Shown here: positions 26,301 through 36,000 of the stretch, piece after piece
How the letters are laid out: the number at the start of each line of letters is the position of its first letter
How positions within the stretch are numbered: the first letter of the stretch is position 1
From: Arcticibacterium luteifluviistationis
GTDB taxonomy: Bacteria > Bacteroidota > Bacteroidia > Cytophagales > Spirosomataceae
Reading direction: 5' to 3'
DNA length: 64,000 nt
Assembly (NCBI RefSeq): GCF_003258705.1
Contig: NZ_CP029480.1
Span: forward strand, 124,001 to 188,000
The notes under the pieces: model-generated
The model's input: the letters and a program-made list of their open reading frames with translations, nothing else
Told to the model about the DNA's origin: nothing
Databases searched by the model: none
Translations under genes and position numbers: made by a program

Positions 26301-29254
26301 TAACTTGAGCTTTGGTCTCCTGGAGGGTCTCTAAGGATCATAATTGGAATTTCTGGTGAAACAGTGGCAAAACTTCCAATATTAGCCTTGATTCCTGTCA
26401 CCACTGGGTATATAATAGCCGGATCTGCCTCACGTTTCCATACATCTGTAAAATTAAATGACAACGTTTTATGGTGGGGAGGTATAATATTAGGAATTCC
26501 ACCCACAAGTGTTAATTCAACTTCACCACCTGTAGTCATTGTATCTAATTGTTCTGGAACGTCATCAACCTCAATGTTTGTACTCATAATAAGCATGGAA
26601 TCGACAGCAGGACAAGCCTTTGATGGGTTTCCTTCCCATACTTTCACCGTAAACGTTCTTTCTTCGCTTTGAACAAAAATAGGGTTTGAAGAAAGGTCAA
26701 TAGCTCCAGTAAGACCGGAAGTACCGTCGCAAGGCCCTGCCAAACCAGTTACTTGAATTTGAGGTTTTTCATGAAAATACAAATTCAAAGTAGTATCAAC
26801 ATTGGTAATATCTCTTACTCTTATAGAATCTGGATAAGCATTAAGAAAAGCTGCCATTTCTATTCCATTCAGGTTTTTTTCTTGTGGTACATTAGAAAAT
26901 GAATTTACTGAGACCTTGTATTTAGCTGCTGGAAGTCTTACTGAGTAGGCTCCGGAGCCAGAATTTGTAGTTATCGTTTTGGTGAAAGTGGGCAACACTG
27001 GAGCACCATTTTTATCAGGTAAAACTTGTGAGAAAGTAATATTAGCCTGACCAATATAAAAGTCGGTACAATTAATAATTACATTACCTGATATGACATG
27101 TGTGGTGGTATCTTTAAAATCAATACCTGTGGTAGTGACACCACCGCTACCACCAACTGTAACCGTAGTTTCTTCTGGTGAAAATTGATGAGTTTCGTAT
27201 TCTGGTTTGATATCATAGTCTCCTTCAAAAAGTTTTATGGTGGTGTACGTTCCAGTCTCATCTGTTGTTTTTCCAGCTGCCGAGCCATCTTCTATGATAT
27301 CAACATTTTCAAGGTAAAATACTTTGGGGGCAGAAACGGTTGCTCCATCACAGTCTGCACATTCTTGGGAAATCACTCCAGTAATCACAAAGCCAGTGGT
27401 ATCTAAAAATGTGATACCCGGAGGTGTTGGATTGTTTTGTTGAACAGTAACTGTTTGTATGTCTGGGTCAAAACCATGACCTGCTTTAGACGGCACTACA
27501 TTAAAACTAGCTGCATCACCAGATCCAGGAGCAATATCTCCGTAGTAAACACCAGGGATACTAAATGTACCTGAGGGACTAGTAATATCCGTATATGTTT
27601 TGTTTACTGCACCCCCTTCAACAGAAGTCGTTCTTGTTGCAGTAATAGTAATTCCTCCGATCCCAAAAGCATTATTTCTATCCTTTACTACACCTGAAAT
27701 GATACCATTAGTGTTGATCACTTTAACTTCTACCGGAGAGGTAGTACTGGAAACTTCAGGACTAGTACATGAACTTTTAACTTTTCTTCTATATTCTGTT
27801 GTTTGACTAATAGCACTTGGTAAAGTATAAGACTGTGAAGTAGCTCCTGGAATAGTTTGCCATCCACCGCCATCATTTTTTTCCCAAGAAATAATTGCAG
27901 AAGGTGATGCACTTGCACTGCTGTAATTACTGATAGAACCATTGGAAATTTCTTGCGGATTTGGAATCATTTTAGAGCCCGTTATGGAACCGGCTGTGGC
28001 AGTGACGGTGGTTTTATAATAGTACACAATATCTGTGTACGCTGAAGAACCACAGTCCGTAGCCTTCCTTCTGATCGCAACGGCTTCATTCGTTCCCAAG
28101 TTACCTAATGAACTATTTGAAGAGCCCGTTCCTGAAGTGGTACTCCATCCAGACCAAGCAGAGCCGTTGTATGTATTTTTTTCCCAAGTGTATGTCACCC
28201 GGCCTAAGGTACTACTGGCATACACCGAATTTGTAGCAGTAGATAAAGTAGCATTTGGGCAGATATACTGTGCACCTGAGCGGGCAATTGTTCCAGGAGA
28301 AACAGTTAACGTTGAAACACCTACAGTAAGATGAAAGTCACCTTTGCTCGACCCATCATACCCATCCACAATGATTCCATAATCACCAGGGCAAAGGTCT
28401 TGTATGATTTTAGATGTTTGACTAACACTTCCTCCATCATCGTCTCCTGTCAAGTAATTAAAAGTACCATTACTATTCCAACGAACTAAATGTAAGTATG
28501 TATCAAAGTCAGTGGTAGAATAGTCTGTGGAAATAGTTACTTTCTTAGAGCTTGAAATTGAAAATTTATACGTAACGTCATTACCACTTTTAAAACTAAA
28601 CCCATAATTACTTCCCCAATGATTATTATAACCTAGACTACTACTAGCTCCCGATGGTGCACTTCTATTTGTATTTGTGTGAGATTTTGTTCCAGAAGTA
28701 ATGGTTCCAAACTCTAAGGGATCTGAAGCTGCTGAACCATGCGTATACCTCCAAGCATGTTTTAGGGTACCATAAGATCCATTCTCAATATTTTCTTCAA
28801 ATTCAAGCCATGTGGACGCTTCTACTCCAGAATAAGCATATTTCCAATTCCAAATGGAGGACACATCATCATCTCCGTTATCTTTGACACATCTGCTACC
28901 ACCATCATCTTCATAACTCATTAGATTCCAGTCATATCTCCCGCTCGAATTTGTAAATGTTCCTAGATTGTAATCTACAGTCGGTCCATAAAAATTACTG
29001 TTTGCACTATAGTAATAACATGTAGAACCGCTATTAGAAGCTCCATCAGCAATACTCAGAAGTGAGTTTTGATCATAACCTGTATCTTCTTGAACCTTCG
29101 ATATAAATGTAGGTTCAGAATCTCCATTTTCTTCATCTACCTGTCCCCAACCTTTCACAAAATGCACCTCCATATTATAGGTGCCATTAGTAACCTGCCC
29201 ACAAACGGCGAAATTAGCTATTAAAGCTATCAGTAATAGTAGTATTCTTTTCAT
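23336..29254 (-). CDS. Giant multidomain T9SS-secreted protein 1
   Basis: A 1972-residue protein with a signal peptide (ends FAVCGQ). In order: a unique N-terminal domain; a pre-peptidase C-terminal-like beta domain (about 195-315, FDTYLHLV and GDDDGGSVSQTS); Ig-like repeats; three carboxypeptidase-regulatory-like domains (from about 515, 621 and 715); an unrecognised core (about 965-1290); a Calx-beta domain (about 1655-1765, ending TILNDD); a 3-coathanger stack region (about 1770-1846); and a T9SS type A sorting tail ending YHKLVVSGN. It is expected to be exported and anchored or released at the surface. It lies 2 bp after a LytTR gene. A 2037-residue paralogue with the same order sits at 33055-39168. 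An adhesin, matrix or surface toxin role is possible; no catalytic domain was seen. Confidence 0.8.
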   Translation of the reverse strand: MKRILLLLIALIANFAVCGQVTNGTYNMEVHFVKGWGQVDEENGDSEPTFISKVQEDTGYDQNSLLSIADGASNSGSTCYYYSANSNFYGPTVDYNLGTFTNSSGRYDWNLMSYEDDGGSRCVKDNGDDDVSSIWNWKYAYSGVEASTWLEFEENIENGSYGTLKHAWRYTHGSAASDPLEFGTITSGTKSHTNTNRSAPSGASSSLGYNNHWGSNYGFSFKSGNDVTYKFSISSSKKVTISTDYSTTDFDTYLHLVRWNSNGTFNYLTGDDDGGSVSQTSKIIQDLCPGDYGIIVDGYDGSSKGDFHLTVGVSTLTVSPGTIARSGAQYICPNATLSTATNSVYASSTLGRVTYTWEKNTYNGSAWSGWSTTSGTGSSNSSLGNLGTNEAVAIRRKATDCGSSAYTDIVYYYKTTVTATAGSITGSKMIPNPQEISNGSISNYSSASASPSAIISWEKNDGGGWQTIPGATSQSYTLPSAISQTTEYRRKVKSSCTSPEVSSTTSPVEVKVINTNGIISGVVKDRNNAFGIGGITITATRTTSVEGGAVNKTYTDITSPSGTFSIPGVYYGDIAPGSGDAASFNVVPSKAGHGFDPDIQTVTVQQNNPTPPGITFLDTTGFVITGVISQECADCDGATVSAPKVFYLENVDIIEDGSAAGKTTDETGTYTTIKLFEGDYDIKPEYETHQFSPEETTVTVGGSGGVTTTGIDFKDTTTHVISGNVIINCTDFYIGQANITFSQVLPDKNGAPVLPTFTKTITTNSGSGAYSVRLPAAKYKVSVNSFSNVPQEKNLNGIEMAAFLNAYPDSIRVRDITNVDTTLNLYFHEKPQIQVTGLAGPCDGTSGLTGAIDLSSNPIFVQSEERTFTVKVWEGNPSKACPAVDSMLIMSTNIEVDDVPEQLDTMTTGGEVELTLVGGIPNIIPPHHKTLSFNFTDVWKREADPAIIYPVVTGIKANIGSFATVSPEIPIMILRDPPGDQSSSYWSQNNTTETSNRFYGKIGGSSEIWGKVKVGVETQNGLGVSIKSKVWGEIGGSLITSGSIKKSEEVTVSSTNSQAFATNNGTFVVGEKADVYIGAAMNLKYAVTNEVIYAPDTCSFYLKKFLMISNEGFATKYIYSEHHILTSLIPTLKSFRDQPSITQAEKDGYADQISVWEQIIENNKELKRKAKFVENISFDGSVGAITSSSSGTIKSTSTIEFDLAIDAGVATELGLEVGGAGVSGGVKMRMKMETGKSTVTTNTTTTTTGYTINDQNPGDFYTVDVKTDPVYGTPVFDLVAGTSSCPTETGAQPRYEVSLTSANPILSGIPANGTGIFEVKIGNTSQSEETRSYYIRHINASSNGATISKDGNPFIVPFEYNLNYLQQVPISIGVTRFNPNVYGFEDIRFEAYDACRGVNPAFPLSRKEISISAFFANGCSPITLSAPENGFVVSQANNNMLGLTMKDYDYNNLDNIVVEYAEKGTSSWIEAITIPKSQIQNSSFGTQISLDIAGLSDGEYNFRLKLKCGLDVVYSKRVYGTIDRKGPESFGLPQPSDDVYSLGDEISSEFNEKLACSSFNASNFTMTRLSNSTTVPAVLGCFNNKIVITPTIDILPFLGDSVRVNLVNINDQYGNPSLVDYSWKFFIGTPEIDATVPYYANLNPASSTSTSGSPSISSTPTSMDEDAIGTLNMNFSTSVAPTDSILVYFIVAGTASFGDDYTVSGAHTFDGNEGSIYIPKNGFYAQLSINPIADTDLESDETIILGILSGGDYNIGGSNKVTLTILNDDSDDCENGGSPFLVDNNASGNTAISAGEYHKSFLESDGDVQSPTTVIFKGEHSVTLKPGFEVQNGSVFLAILEDCPNLVTGGPSGGEKGARLATANTTAAPEFTTYTIENKARLDESKGIVQKIDKNGEILIPFASAFEQQFEISLLTTTASKKGDYNSDITYQSGVNTFSLDTNELEAGNYFLKFKGLRDKKESYHKLVVSGN

Positions 29255-29256
29255 AG

Positions 29257-29610
29257 TTAAAAAGGTTTAAGGATAGATGGTATAGTTCTAAGTAGTGTAT
29301 TCTTTTTTCTTCTTGGTATTAGGATTTCCTGGTTGTTTTGAAGTCTGACATAATGGGAATTGTCTCTTTCAATAATGGAGCTGATGTAACCTTTGTTAAC
29401 TAGGTTAGTGCGGTTAATTCTTAAAAAAATATGCTGGCTGAAAATTTTCTCAAACACTCCCAAGGAATATCCAGAAAGAAGTTTCTGACCATTTTTTAAA
29501 AGAACAAAAGTGTAGTTTGATGCGGCCTGAAATTGATTAATTTCATCAACATCAATTTCTTTTAAAATCTTTGGTAAGACCTCTGTGTTTCTGTGAATAA
29601 GTGGATTCAT
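29257..29610 (-). CDS. Stand-alone LytTR DNA-binding protein 1
   Basis: The start was set at the ATG at 29608-29610 (MNPLIHRNTEV), giving 117 residues, close to the 115-residue paralogue at 39171. A longer frame to 29694 would include a palindromic control site and an unrelated Cys-rich leader. The whole protein is a LytTR domain: FQAASNYTFVLLKNGQKLLSGYSLG, then the hallmark FLRINRTNLVNKGYISSI and EILIPRRKKN. No receiver domain is present, so it is not a classical response regulator. It stops 2 bp before giant protein 1 and very likely controls it, perhaps through the palindromes upstream. Confidence 0.85.
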   Translation of the reverse strand: MNPLIHRNTEVLPKILKEIDVDEINQFQAASNYTFVLLKNGQKLLSGYSLGVFEKIFSQHIFLRINRTNLVNKGYISSIIERDNSHYVRLQNNQEILIPRRKKNTLLRTIPSILKPF

Positions 29611-29666
29611 AAGTCCTAGGTTATTTTTTGTATAACAAAGTTCACCTATAAACAGACACCCGTCAA

Positions 29667-29682
29667 TCACCCTAAAGGGTGA
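29667..29682. promoter_or_regulatory. Palindromic site A (TCACCCT-AGGGTGA)
   Basis: TCACCCT (29667-29673), AA, AGGGTGA (29676-29682). It lies in the leader of LytTR gene 1. It shares its half-site with the longer palindrome 42-43 bp away, about four helical turns. Confidence 0.6.
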
Positions 29683-29701
29683 AATTTTGCACATTTTGCC
29701 A

Positions 29702-29732
29702 CTTTTATGTCACCCTAAGGGTGACATAAAAG
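29702..29732. promoter_or_regulatory. 31-bp perfect palindromic site B
   Basis: Arms CTTTTATGTCACCCT (29702-29716) and AGGGTGACATAAAAG (29718-29732) around one A. It contains the same TCACCCT/AGGGTGA core as site A. It stands between the divergent LytTR gene and the sensor kinase gene, so a regulator bound here could act on both. The one-base centre suits a protein site better than a terminator hairpin. Confidence 0.65.
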
Positions 29733-29898
29733 GTAATAAGCAGTATTTTAGGGTCGAAGAGGATTTAGAGAATAGGAATCCCATTGAGTAGTTTATCAAT
29801 ATAAATATTTTTGAAAAGAGCCTGTTTTCTTATTCCATTACTAACATACTTATTGATTTTTGTAAGGTAGTTTAACCCCTTATTATACCATCTCTGCA

Positions 29899-32800
29899 TT
29901 GAAAAATCTGAACATTTTCATCACAACACTCCTTTGCCTTTTTACTTTGTTTGCATGTAAAAAGGATACCGAACTAGATGAAACGGCTGACAAAGAAAAA
30001 GGTGTATTAACTGCTATGGCTAAAGCTGACACAAATCTTTATTTCAAATCTTTCAGCACTGCTGATGGCCTAATTTCTTCTGAACTGCTTAATGTTTTTA
30101 CTGATAGCTATGGCTATGTTTGGACAGCTACAGGCAAAGGTGTAATGCGTTTTGATGGGAAAACCTTCACGCCTTTCTTTGATGATATTGAAACCAATGT
30201 TCGTCTTCAAGGTGCTACATCCTTTTTTGAAGACCGTGTGGGCAAACTTTGGCTTTTTTCAGGTGCTGGGTATTTACATTGGTATGACAGGGAAGCCAAT
30301 AAAATGGTGGCTGTTTCTACCAAACTAGAGAATGGCTGGTTAGCTGAAAGACCCATGAATATTATGCAAGCCGACAGTACTCATCTCTGGATAGGGGGCT
30401 ATGGAGGCTTACAAAAAATAAATATTGAAAACGACAGCACAGAAGTTTTTCCTGTTGAAAAAATCAGAAACATGGACTGGCCTCATGAAGAAAAAGTGCG
30501 TATTGAAATAATTAAAAAGGATCTAACTGGTCAAATCTGGCTTGGCACCAAAAAGTTTGGACTTGTAAAATTTGACCCTATATCTGGCACTTATGACTTT
30601 TTAAGAGATAAGCCTGCTTTTTCCAATATAATATTGGACGACTGGATTACAGATATTGAGATAGATGCAGACGGAACATTCTGGATATCTGATTTTGAAC
30701 AAGGGCTGGTTCACTTTGACCCCAAAGCAGAAAAAGTCTTAGACTTTATTGAGATTGAAGACCTTCTCAACTCTCCTTATAAAGTAGCCATTAGAGAGGT
30801 ACTCAAAGAGGGCAATTTAATGTGGCTGGCTACTAATTTTCATGGTCTCGTTTTACTTGATTTAGACACAAAAAGGATAGTAAGACAATTTACTACAGAA
30901 AATTCAGACTTGCCCTCAAATGAGGTAATGACTATCGGGCGAGATACCCAAAATAACTATTGGCTATCTGGCAGTCACCTAATAGCGGCCTCATCCATGT
31001 TTTATAAGTTCAAATCTACGGCCTTAGGAAACAATTTGCCTGTTTATGATTTAGCCAAAACCGATAACGGTATTCTAGCCAGTACAAAAAAGGGGATTTA
31101 CAGCATAAATGAGAAAGATGAAATCAAGAAAGCCTCTTTAGACAATCTTGGTTATTTTGGTTTATATCAATCGGCAGACAAACAAATTTGGGCAGGAAGC
31201 TCATTTAAAAACTATGTATTATCGCCTGACCTCAAGAAAACAAACCGTACGTATAACTATGACTTACTGGTAGACTCTGTAGGAAATTATTTAAGAAGAG
31301 GACTACGAATCATGGAGGATTCTCAAGGTAAAATATGGATGATAGACAACTGGAATCGTTTGAAGTACATTGACCCTACTTCTGGGAAAATACAAAATAT
31401 TTTTGAGCTAGCTCAAGACCCAATAAGTAAAAAGTTTATACAAGTAAAAACTATACTGGACGACCCACAGAGAGAACGTTTACTGATAGGTACTGACATA
31501 GGCCTAGTTACTCTAAATTATCAAAACTTCGAGGTTAAGTATATCACAAAAACACCGCAACATAAAGAAACTGTAAAATACCTTTATAGGGATAAGCATG
31601 GCAAAATTTGGGGCATTTTTGCAAACAAAATATTTGAAATAAATGCACATGATTTCAGTCTTAGCCCGCTTATAATAAAAGACAAAGAATTTGCCAAAAA
31701 CTTTAACTGGATAGTGGAAGAGCCTCTAAATACGTATTGGATGCAAAGCTCACTAGGTATTATTAAATACGAAAACGAAAAAAGTGCCCTATTCAAAAAC
31801 TCCAACTTTAGTGAAGGCAGCTTTAACAAACCTGCTCCAGTAGTTACCTACCAAGGCAAAGTTTATTTTGGTGGAGAAAACGGGGTAAGCACAATAGACC
31901 CTTCGCTACTGAAAATCAACAACATACCACCTTTCATCAACCTCAACGCTGTCAGAATTCCTTTTAAAAATGAAACATCTTCTTATGACTCCACCATTTC
32001 GATTGGTAAAAAGGAAGCACTTGAGCTTGACTACTATCAAAATCGTTTAAGCTTCCAGTTTGAAGCACTTCACTTTAAAGATCCATCGGCCAATACTATT
32101 AAGTATAAGTTAGCAGGCTATGATGACAACTTCACCACTTTAACTTCCAATAAAGAGGCTAATTATACCAATTTAAACTCAGGAAAATATCAGCTCATTT
32201 TTGCGGCAGCAAATAGTGATGGAATCTGGTCAAAAGAAAAAATATTTAATATAACCATTCACCCACCTTGGTATAAAACCTGGTGGGCGTTTGTTTTATA
32301 TGTCCTATTTGCCGCTGCCGCCATTTATGGTTGGATTCGTTATAGAGTATTTATGAAACTTCAAAAGTTTAAAGCCACTGAAGATATTAGAACCAAAATA
32401 TCGGCCGACTTACATGATGATGTGGGTAGTATTTTAACAGGGCTATCTATGAAGTCTGAGTTAATGGCTCTGGGAGTAAAAGAAATAGAACCTGAAAGCC
32501 TGAATAAAATAAGTGAAATGGCTAGAGAAGCTATGGAACGCATGAGAGACACTGTGTGGGCCATTGACTCTAGAAAAGATAAGTATGAAAACCTGCTAGA
32601 CCGGATGAACGCCTATGCCAACACCAACCTTCCTTTAAAAGACTTTCAATACGATTTTGACACTACAGGGTTTAATCCAAAATCGTTTATTCAGCCTGAC
32701 GTTCGTCAAAGCCTCTACCTTATTTTCAAAGAAGCCATCACTAATCTTTTAAAGCATTCTGATGGCGACAAAGTGACTATAAACCTATATCAAGAATCCA

Positions 32801-32970
32801 AAACACTTTATATGCAAATAAAAGATAACGGTCTTCTTAAAAATGACATTCCATCTGATGGACTAGGGCAAAGTAACATGAAAGCTCGTGCGGAGAAAAT
32901 TGGAGGAGTTTTCAGAACTTATTATGACCAAGGATTTATAGTAGAAGTGGCTTTGAAGCAGGCTTCATAA
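29899..32970 (+). CDS. Lipoprotein hybrid sensor: propeller, Y_Y_Y, histidine kinase
   Basis: A 1023-residue protein that starts with TTG (29899-29901). It has a lipobox TLFAC (Cys20), two-component-propeller repeats (about 50-700; IWLGTKKFGLVKFDP, FWISDFEQGLVHFDP), a Y_Y_Y domain (about 715-790), a transmembrane helix (about 795-814), a HisKA_3-type dimerisation box with H839 (SADLHDDVGSILTGLSMKS) and an HATPase (FKEAITNLLKHS; GLGQSNMKARAEKIGG). It has no receiver or AraC output domain, so a separate response regulator is needed, but none adjoins it. It is flanked by two LytTR/giant-protein modules and diverges from one across two palindromes. Lipid anchor plus transmembrane helix is an unusual topology. 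Confidence 0.85.
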   Translation: MKNLNIFITTLLCLFTLFACKKDTELDETADKEKGVLTAMAKADTNLYFKSFSTADGLISSELLNVFTDSYGYVWTATGKGVMRFDGKTFTPFFDDIETNVRLQGATSFFEDRVGKLWLFSGAGYLHWYDREANKMVAVSTKLENGWLAERPMNIMQADSTHLWIGGYGGLQKINIENDSTEVFPVEKIRNMDWPHEEKVRIEIIKKDLTGQIWLGTKKFGLVKFDPISGTYDFLRDKPAFSNIILDDWITDIEIDADGTFWISDFEQGLVHFDPKAEKVLDFIEIEDLLNSPYKVAIREVLKEGNLMWLATNFHGLVLLDLDTKRIVRQFTTENSDLPSNEVMTIGRDTQNNYWLSGSHLIAASSMFYKFKSTALGNNLPVYDLAKTDNGILASTKKGIYSINEKDEIKKASLDNLGYFGLYQSADKQIWAGSSFKNYVLSPDLKKTNRTYNYDLLVDSVGNYLRRGLRIMEDSQGKIWMIDNWNRLKYIDPTSGKIQNIFELAQDPISKKFIQVKTILDDPQRERLLIGTDIGLVTLNYQNFEVKYITKTPQHKETVKYLYRDKHGKIWGIFANKIFEINAHDFSLSPLIIKDKEFAKNFNWIVEEPLNTYWMQSSLGIIKYENEKSALFKNSNFSEGSFNKPAPVVTYQGKVYFGGENGVSTIDPSLLKINNIPPFINLNAVRIPFKNETSSYDSTISIGKKEALELDYYQNRLSFQFEALHFKDPSANTIKYKLAGYDDNFTTLTSNKEANYTNLNSGKYQLIFAAANSDGIWSKEKIFNITIHPPWYKTWWAFVLYVLFAAAAIYGWIRYRVFMKLQKFKATEDIRTKISADLHDDVGSILTGLSMKSELMALGVKEIEPESLNKISEMAREAMERMRDTVWAIDSRKDKYENLLDRMNAYANTNLPLKDFQYDFDTTGFNPKSFIQPDVRQSLYLIFKEAITNLLKHSDGDKVTINLYQESKTLYMQIKDNGLLKNDIPSDGLGQSNMKARAEKIGGVFRTYYDQGFIVEVALKQAS

Positions 32971-32991
32971 GAACCAAATAAATAGCATCAA

Positions 32992-33027
32992 AAAAGGCTT
33001 GGACGCATTATCGCTTCCAAGCCTTTT
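32992..33027. terminator. Bidirectional terminator between sensor kinase and giant protein 2
   Basis: AAAAGGCTTGGA (32992-33003), 12-nt loop, TCCAAGCCTTTT (33016-33027). The A/T ends give a U tract in both directions, between convergent genes. Confidence 0.85.
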
Positions 33028-33054
33028 CTATAGATAAAAATGCCTTATTAAATT

Positions 33055-36000
33055 TTAATCATTCACTACTATCTTATGGTGTATTTTATAAGGTTGTCCA
33101 TCAATTATAAGTAAATAACTACCCGATGGGAGCTCGTTTGTATTAACAGACACCTCATTATTACCTTCTGTGAATATTCTATCAGAACTCAAATTCATAA
33201 CCTCATGAGCATTGTAATCCAATAGCTTTATCTCCAACGATTGCTCTATCAAGTTATGGAAACCTATGCTAATATTACCATCTTCTTGAAGTTCACTTAT
33301 GATTGCTTGAGTGGCTTGAGTTTCCACTTTCTCATTACTAACATAAGATTTTTCTAACTCTTGAAAAGCTACAGTATTTGATGCTACTACGTTTGGACAA
33401 TCTTCTAGCGTAGCTAAAAATACAGCTCCATTCTCCGCTATAAAGCCTGGTTTAAGTATCACTGAACGTTCTCCCTTAAACACAACCGTGGTTGGAGATT
33501 CCACATTCCCATCAGATTCTAAGAGTAATTTATGGTAAGTGTCTGGCAAAATAGCACCACTGCCATTATTGGCTAGATTAAATACGTTTCCACTATTTTC
33601 ACAATCATTAAATGCGGCATCATCATTCAATATAATCAGCTCTATTTGGTTGTTTCCACCAATATTGTAGTCGCCACCGTTAACTATGCTCAATAGTATA
33701 TTTTCATCTAACTCGGGCTCTGTGTCGCTTATTGGGTCAAAATACAGTTTCTTAGAAATGCCGCCCGTTAAAATCTTAACCACACCAGCGTTTCCGTCAA
33801 ATGTATGATAACCAGATACCGTATAGTCTTCTCCAGAAATGGCTTTTCCTGCTAATAAGAAATTGATGGTTACGTCATTGGTGTCAGCCTGTGAGAGCGT
33901 GAAGTTTATGCTCAATTTACCATTAGCGTCTTCATTTATTTCTGTGTTTACACTGCTGGTGGTATTGCCACCTTTCTCTTCTGACTTCTCCTCTTCCGCT
34001 CCCGAAATACTGATTGGGCTAGAGGCTACATTAGCCAAAAAGGCACCAGTGTTTAGAACCGGAGTGCCAATTCTGAAATCCCAATCAAAACTTTGACTGG
34101 CTAAGTTGCCAGCAGCATCTTTAATGTTTATTAACGAAACCTCCACGCTATCTCCTATCCAGCCACTTACGTCTACTGTCGGTGTCAGAATAATTTTGTT
34201 TTGATAGCAACCTAAAATAGCAGGAATAGCTGAGTTATTGGAAAGTCTGGTTAAGGTAAAGTTTGAATTATTGAGAGCCGTACAAGCAAGGTTCTCATTG
34301 AAAGTTTGAGATATTTCGTCACCCAAGGCATAGTTAAAGTCATTTGGAAGCGGAGCTCCAAAAGCAATAGGGCCTTTACGGTCAACAGTTCCTCTAACAA
34401 TATCGGAGTATCTTATTTTAGAACCTTTTTTAAGTTTCAGTCTAAATTTATACGCACCATCTGCCAATGAATTTGGCCAAAAAGAATCCATACTATTCGC
34501 TCCTAGGTTTACCTTTTGAATAGTTTTAGCAGTAACCCAGCTATTGCCCGAGGCTGCGGCATATTCAAATGAGATTTCAGACAAATTAGCCAAGTCATAG
34601 CCACTCATGGAGTAATTAATATTTGGGCCATCGGTAGCGTTTACAGCAAAGTTGTTTTCAGGAGCAGAAAGTATAATGGGACTTATACCATCTTCAAACT
34701 GAGCCTTAACTATGATGTTGTCTTTGAAGTTGGCACCAGAAGGGTTTCCTGCATTACATTCATCAAAAACTTCAAAAAACATTTCAAAATTGGTGATATT
34801 AGGGTCAAACTGGCCTACACTGGCAGTGAAATCATGTGTTGCGTTATTTGCCAATTGCGTGTCAAAAGGACCTGCTCCTAAACCTTCTATTGAAACCTGA
34901 GCTCCAGAAGTACTTTGACCGGGGACATACCTTAGGTAATAGGTTCGCTCTTCAGAGCTTTCACTTTCATTGGCAAGGTTTAACTGAAACAACTGAGATG
35001 AGCCTGCCGGAATGCCAGTCATATTATAGTTACTGGTCGATAAAACCACCTTATCTCTTTTTTGAGTATTCACTTCATTTGGACAGCTACTGGCACCCGC
35101 TATCAAGTCAAAAACGGGTGTATTATAAACAGGGTCTGTTTTTACATCCACAGTGAAATAGTCGCCATCGTTTCCATCATCTATGGTAAATCCGGTGGTG
35201 GTTTCTTGTGTATTTGTCACCACTTTAGAGTTTCCTGTTTGCATTCTTAAAGAAATGGTACCCCCTTCTGAAAGCCCGCTTCCGCCTAATTCCATGCCTA
35301 TTTCCGCAGCAAGGGTACTGTCTGTTTCCATCTGGAATTCTATGGTAGACACCTTTGTTGCACTAGAAGTTACGCTCGACGTTCTAGGGCCATTTATGCC
35401 GTCAAAAGAAATATTATGATGGTGTTTAGCCTCTCTTTTTAGCCTTTTATTTTCAGATAAAATTTGTTGCCAAACACTAATTTGATTGTCCTTTTTACGT
35501 TTTTCGTTTGCCGTGGTGGCAGGAGCATCTCTTATGGCTATTAAATCAGGGATTATCGAATTTTTGATATGATACTCAGAGTAGGCATAGTCGGTAGCGA
35601 AACCGTCTGGTGCCAATATAAAATCACGGGTACTATTAAACGAACAAGTGGATGCATCAAAACTAATTTCATCTACGGGGGCGTAAAGAAAGTTGACCGC
35701 TCCTCCAAAATAGATATCTCCTTCTTCACCAGGGACCGCATCATCAGCTGTAGAGTACGCTTCCTCATTAGTCATGGTGATAATTTGTTCTGTAGAAGAA
35801 GTGTTTTCTGAATTCATGGCAAATGAGCCTTTAAGATTCGCCCAAAATTTTGATTCATAAGAAACTCCCAAACCGGCTTCAAATGCTACACCTAATTTGG
35901 CGTCTACCCAAACTTCTTTAGAATTGGTACGTTTGGTAGAAAAACTAGTGGCTGTGCTGCTACTTGTTTCAGCAGACCTGAAACTGAAACTTTTATCACC

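Noticed and set aside
29611-29694. Longer N-terminus for LytTR protein 1
   Set aside because: The extra 28 residues are unlike the paralogue, and the DNA holds palindromic site A; the internal ATG gives a protein matching its twin in length.
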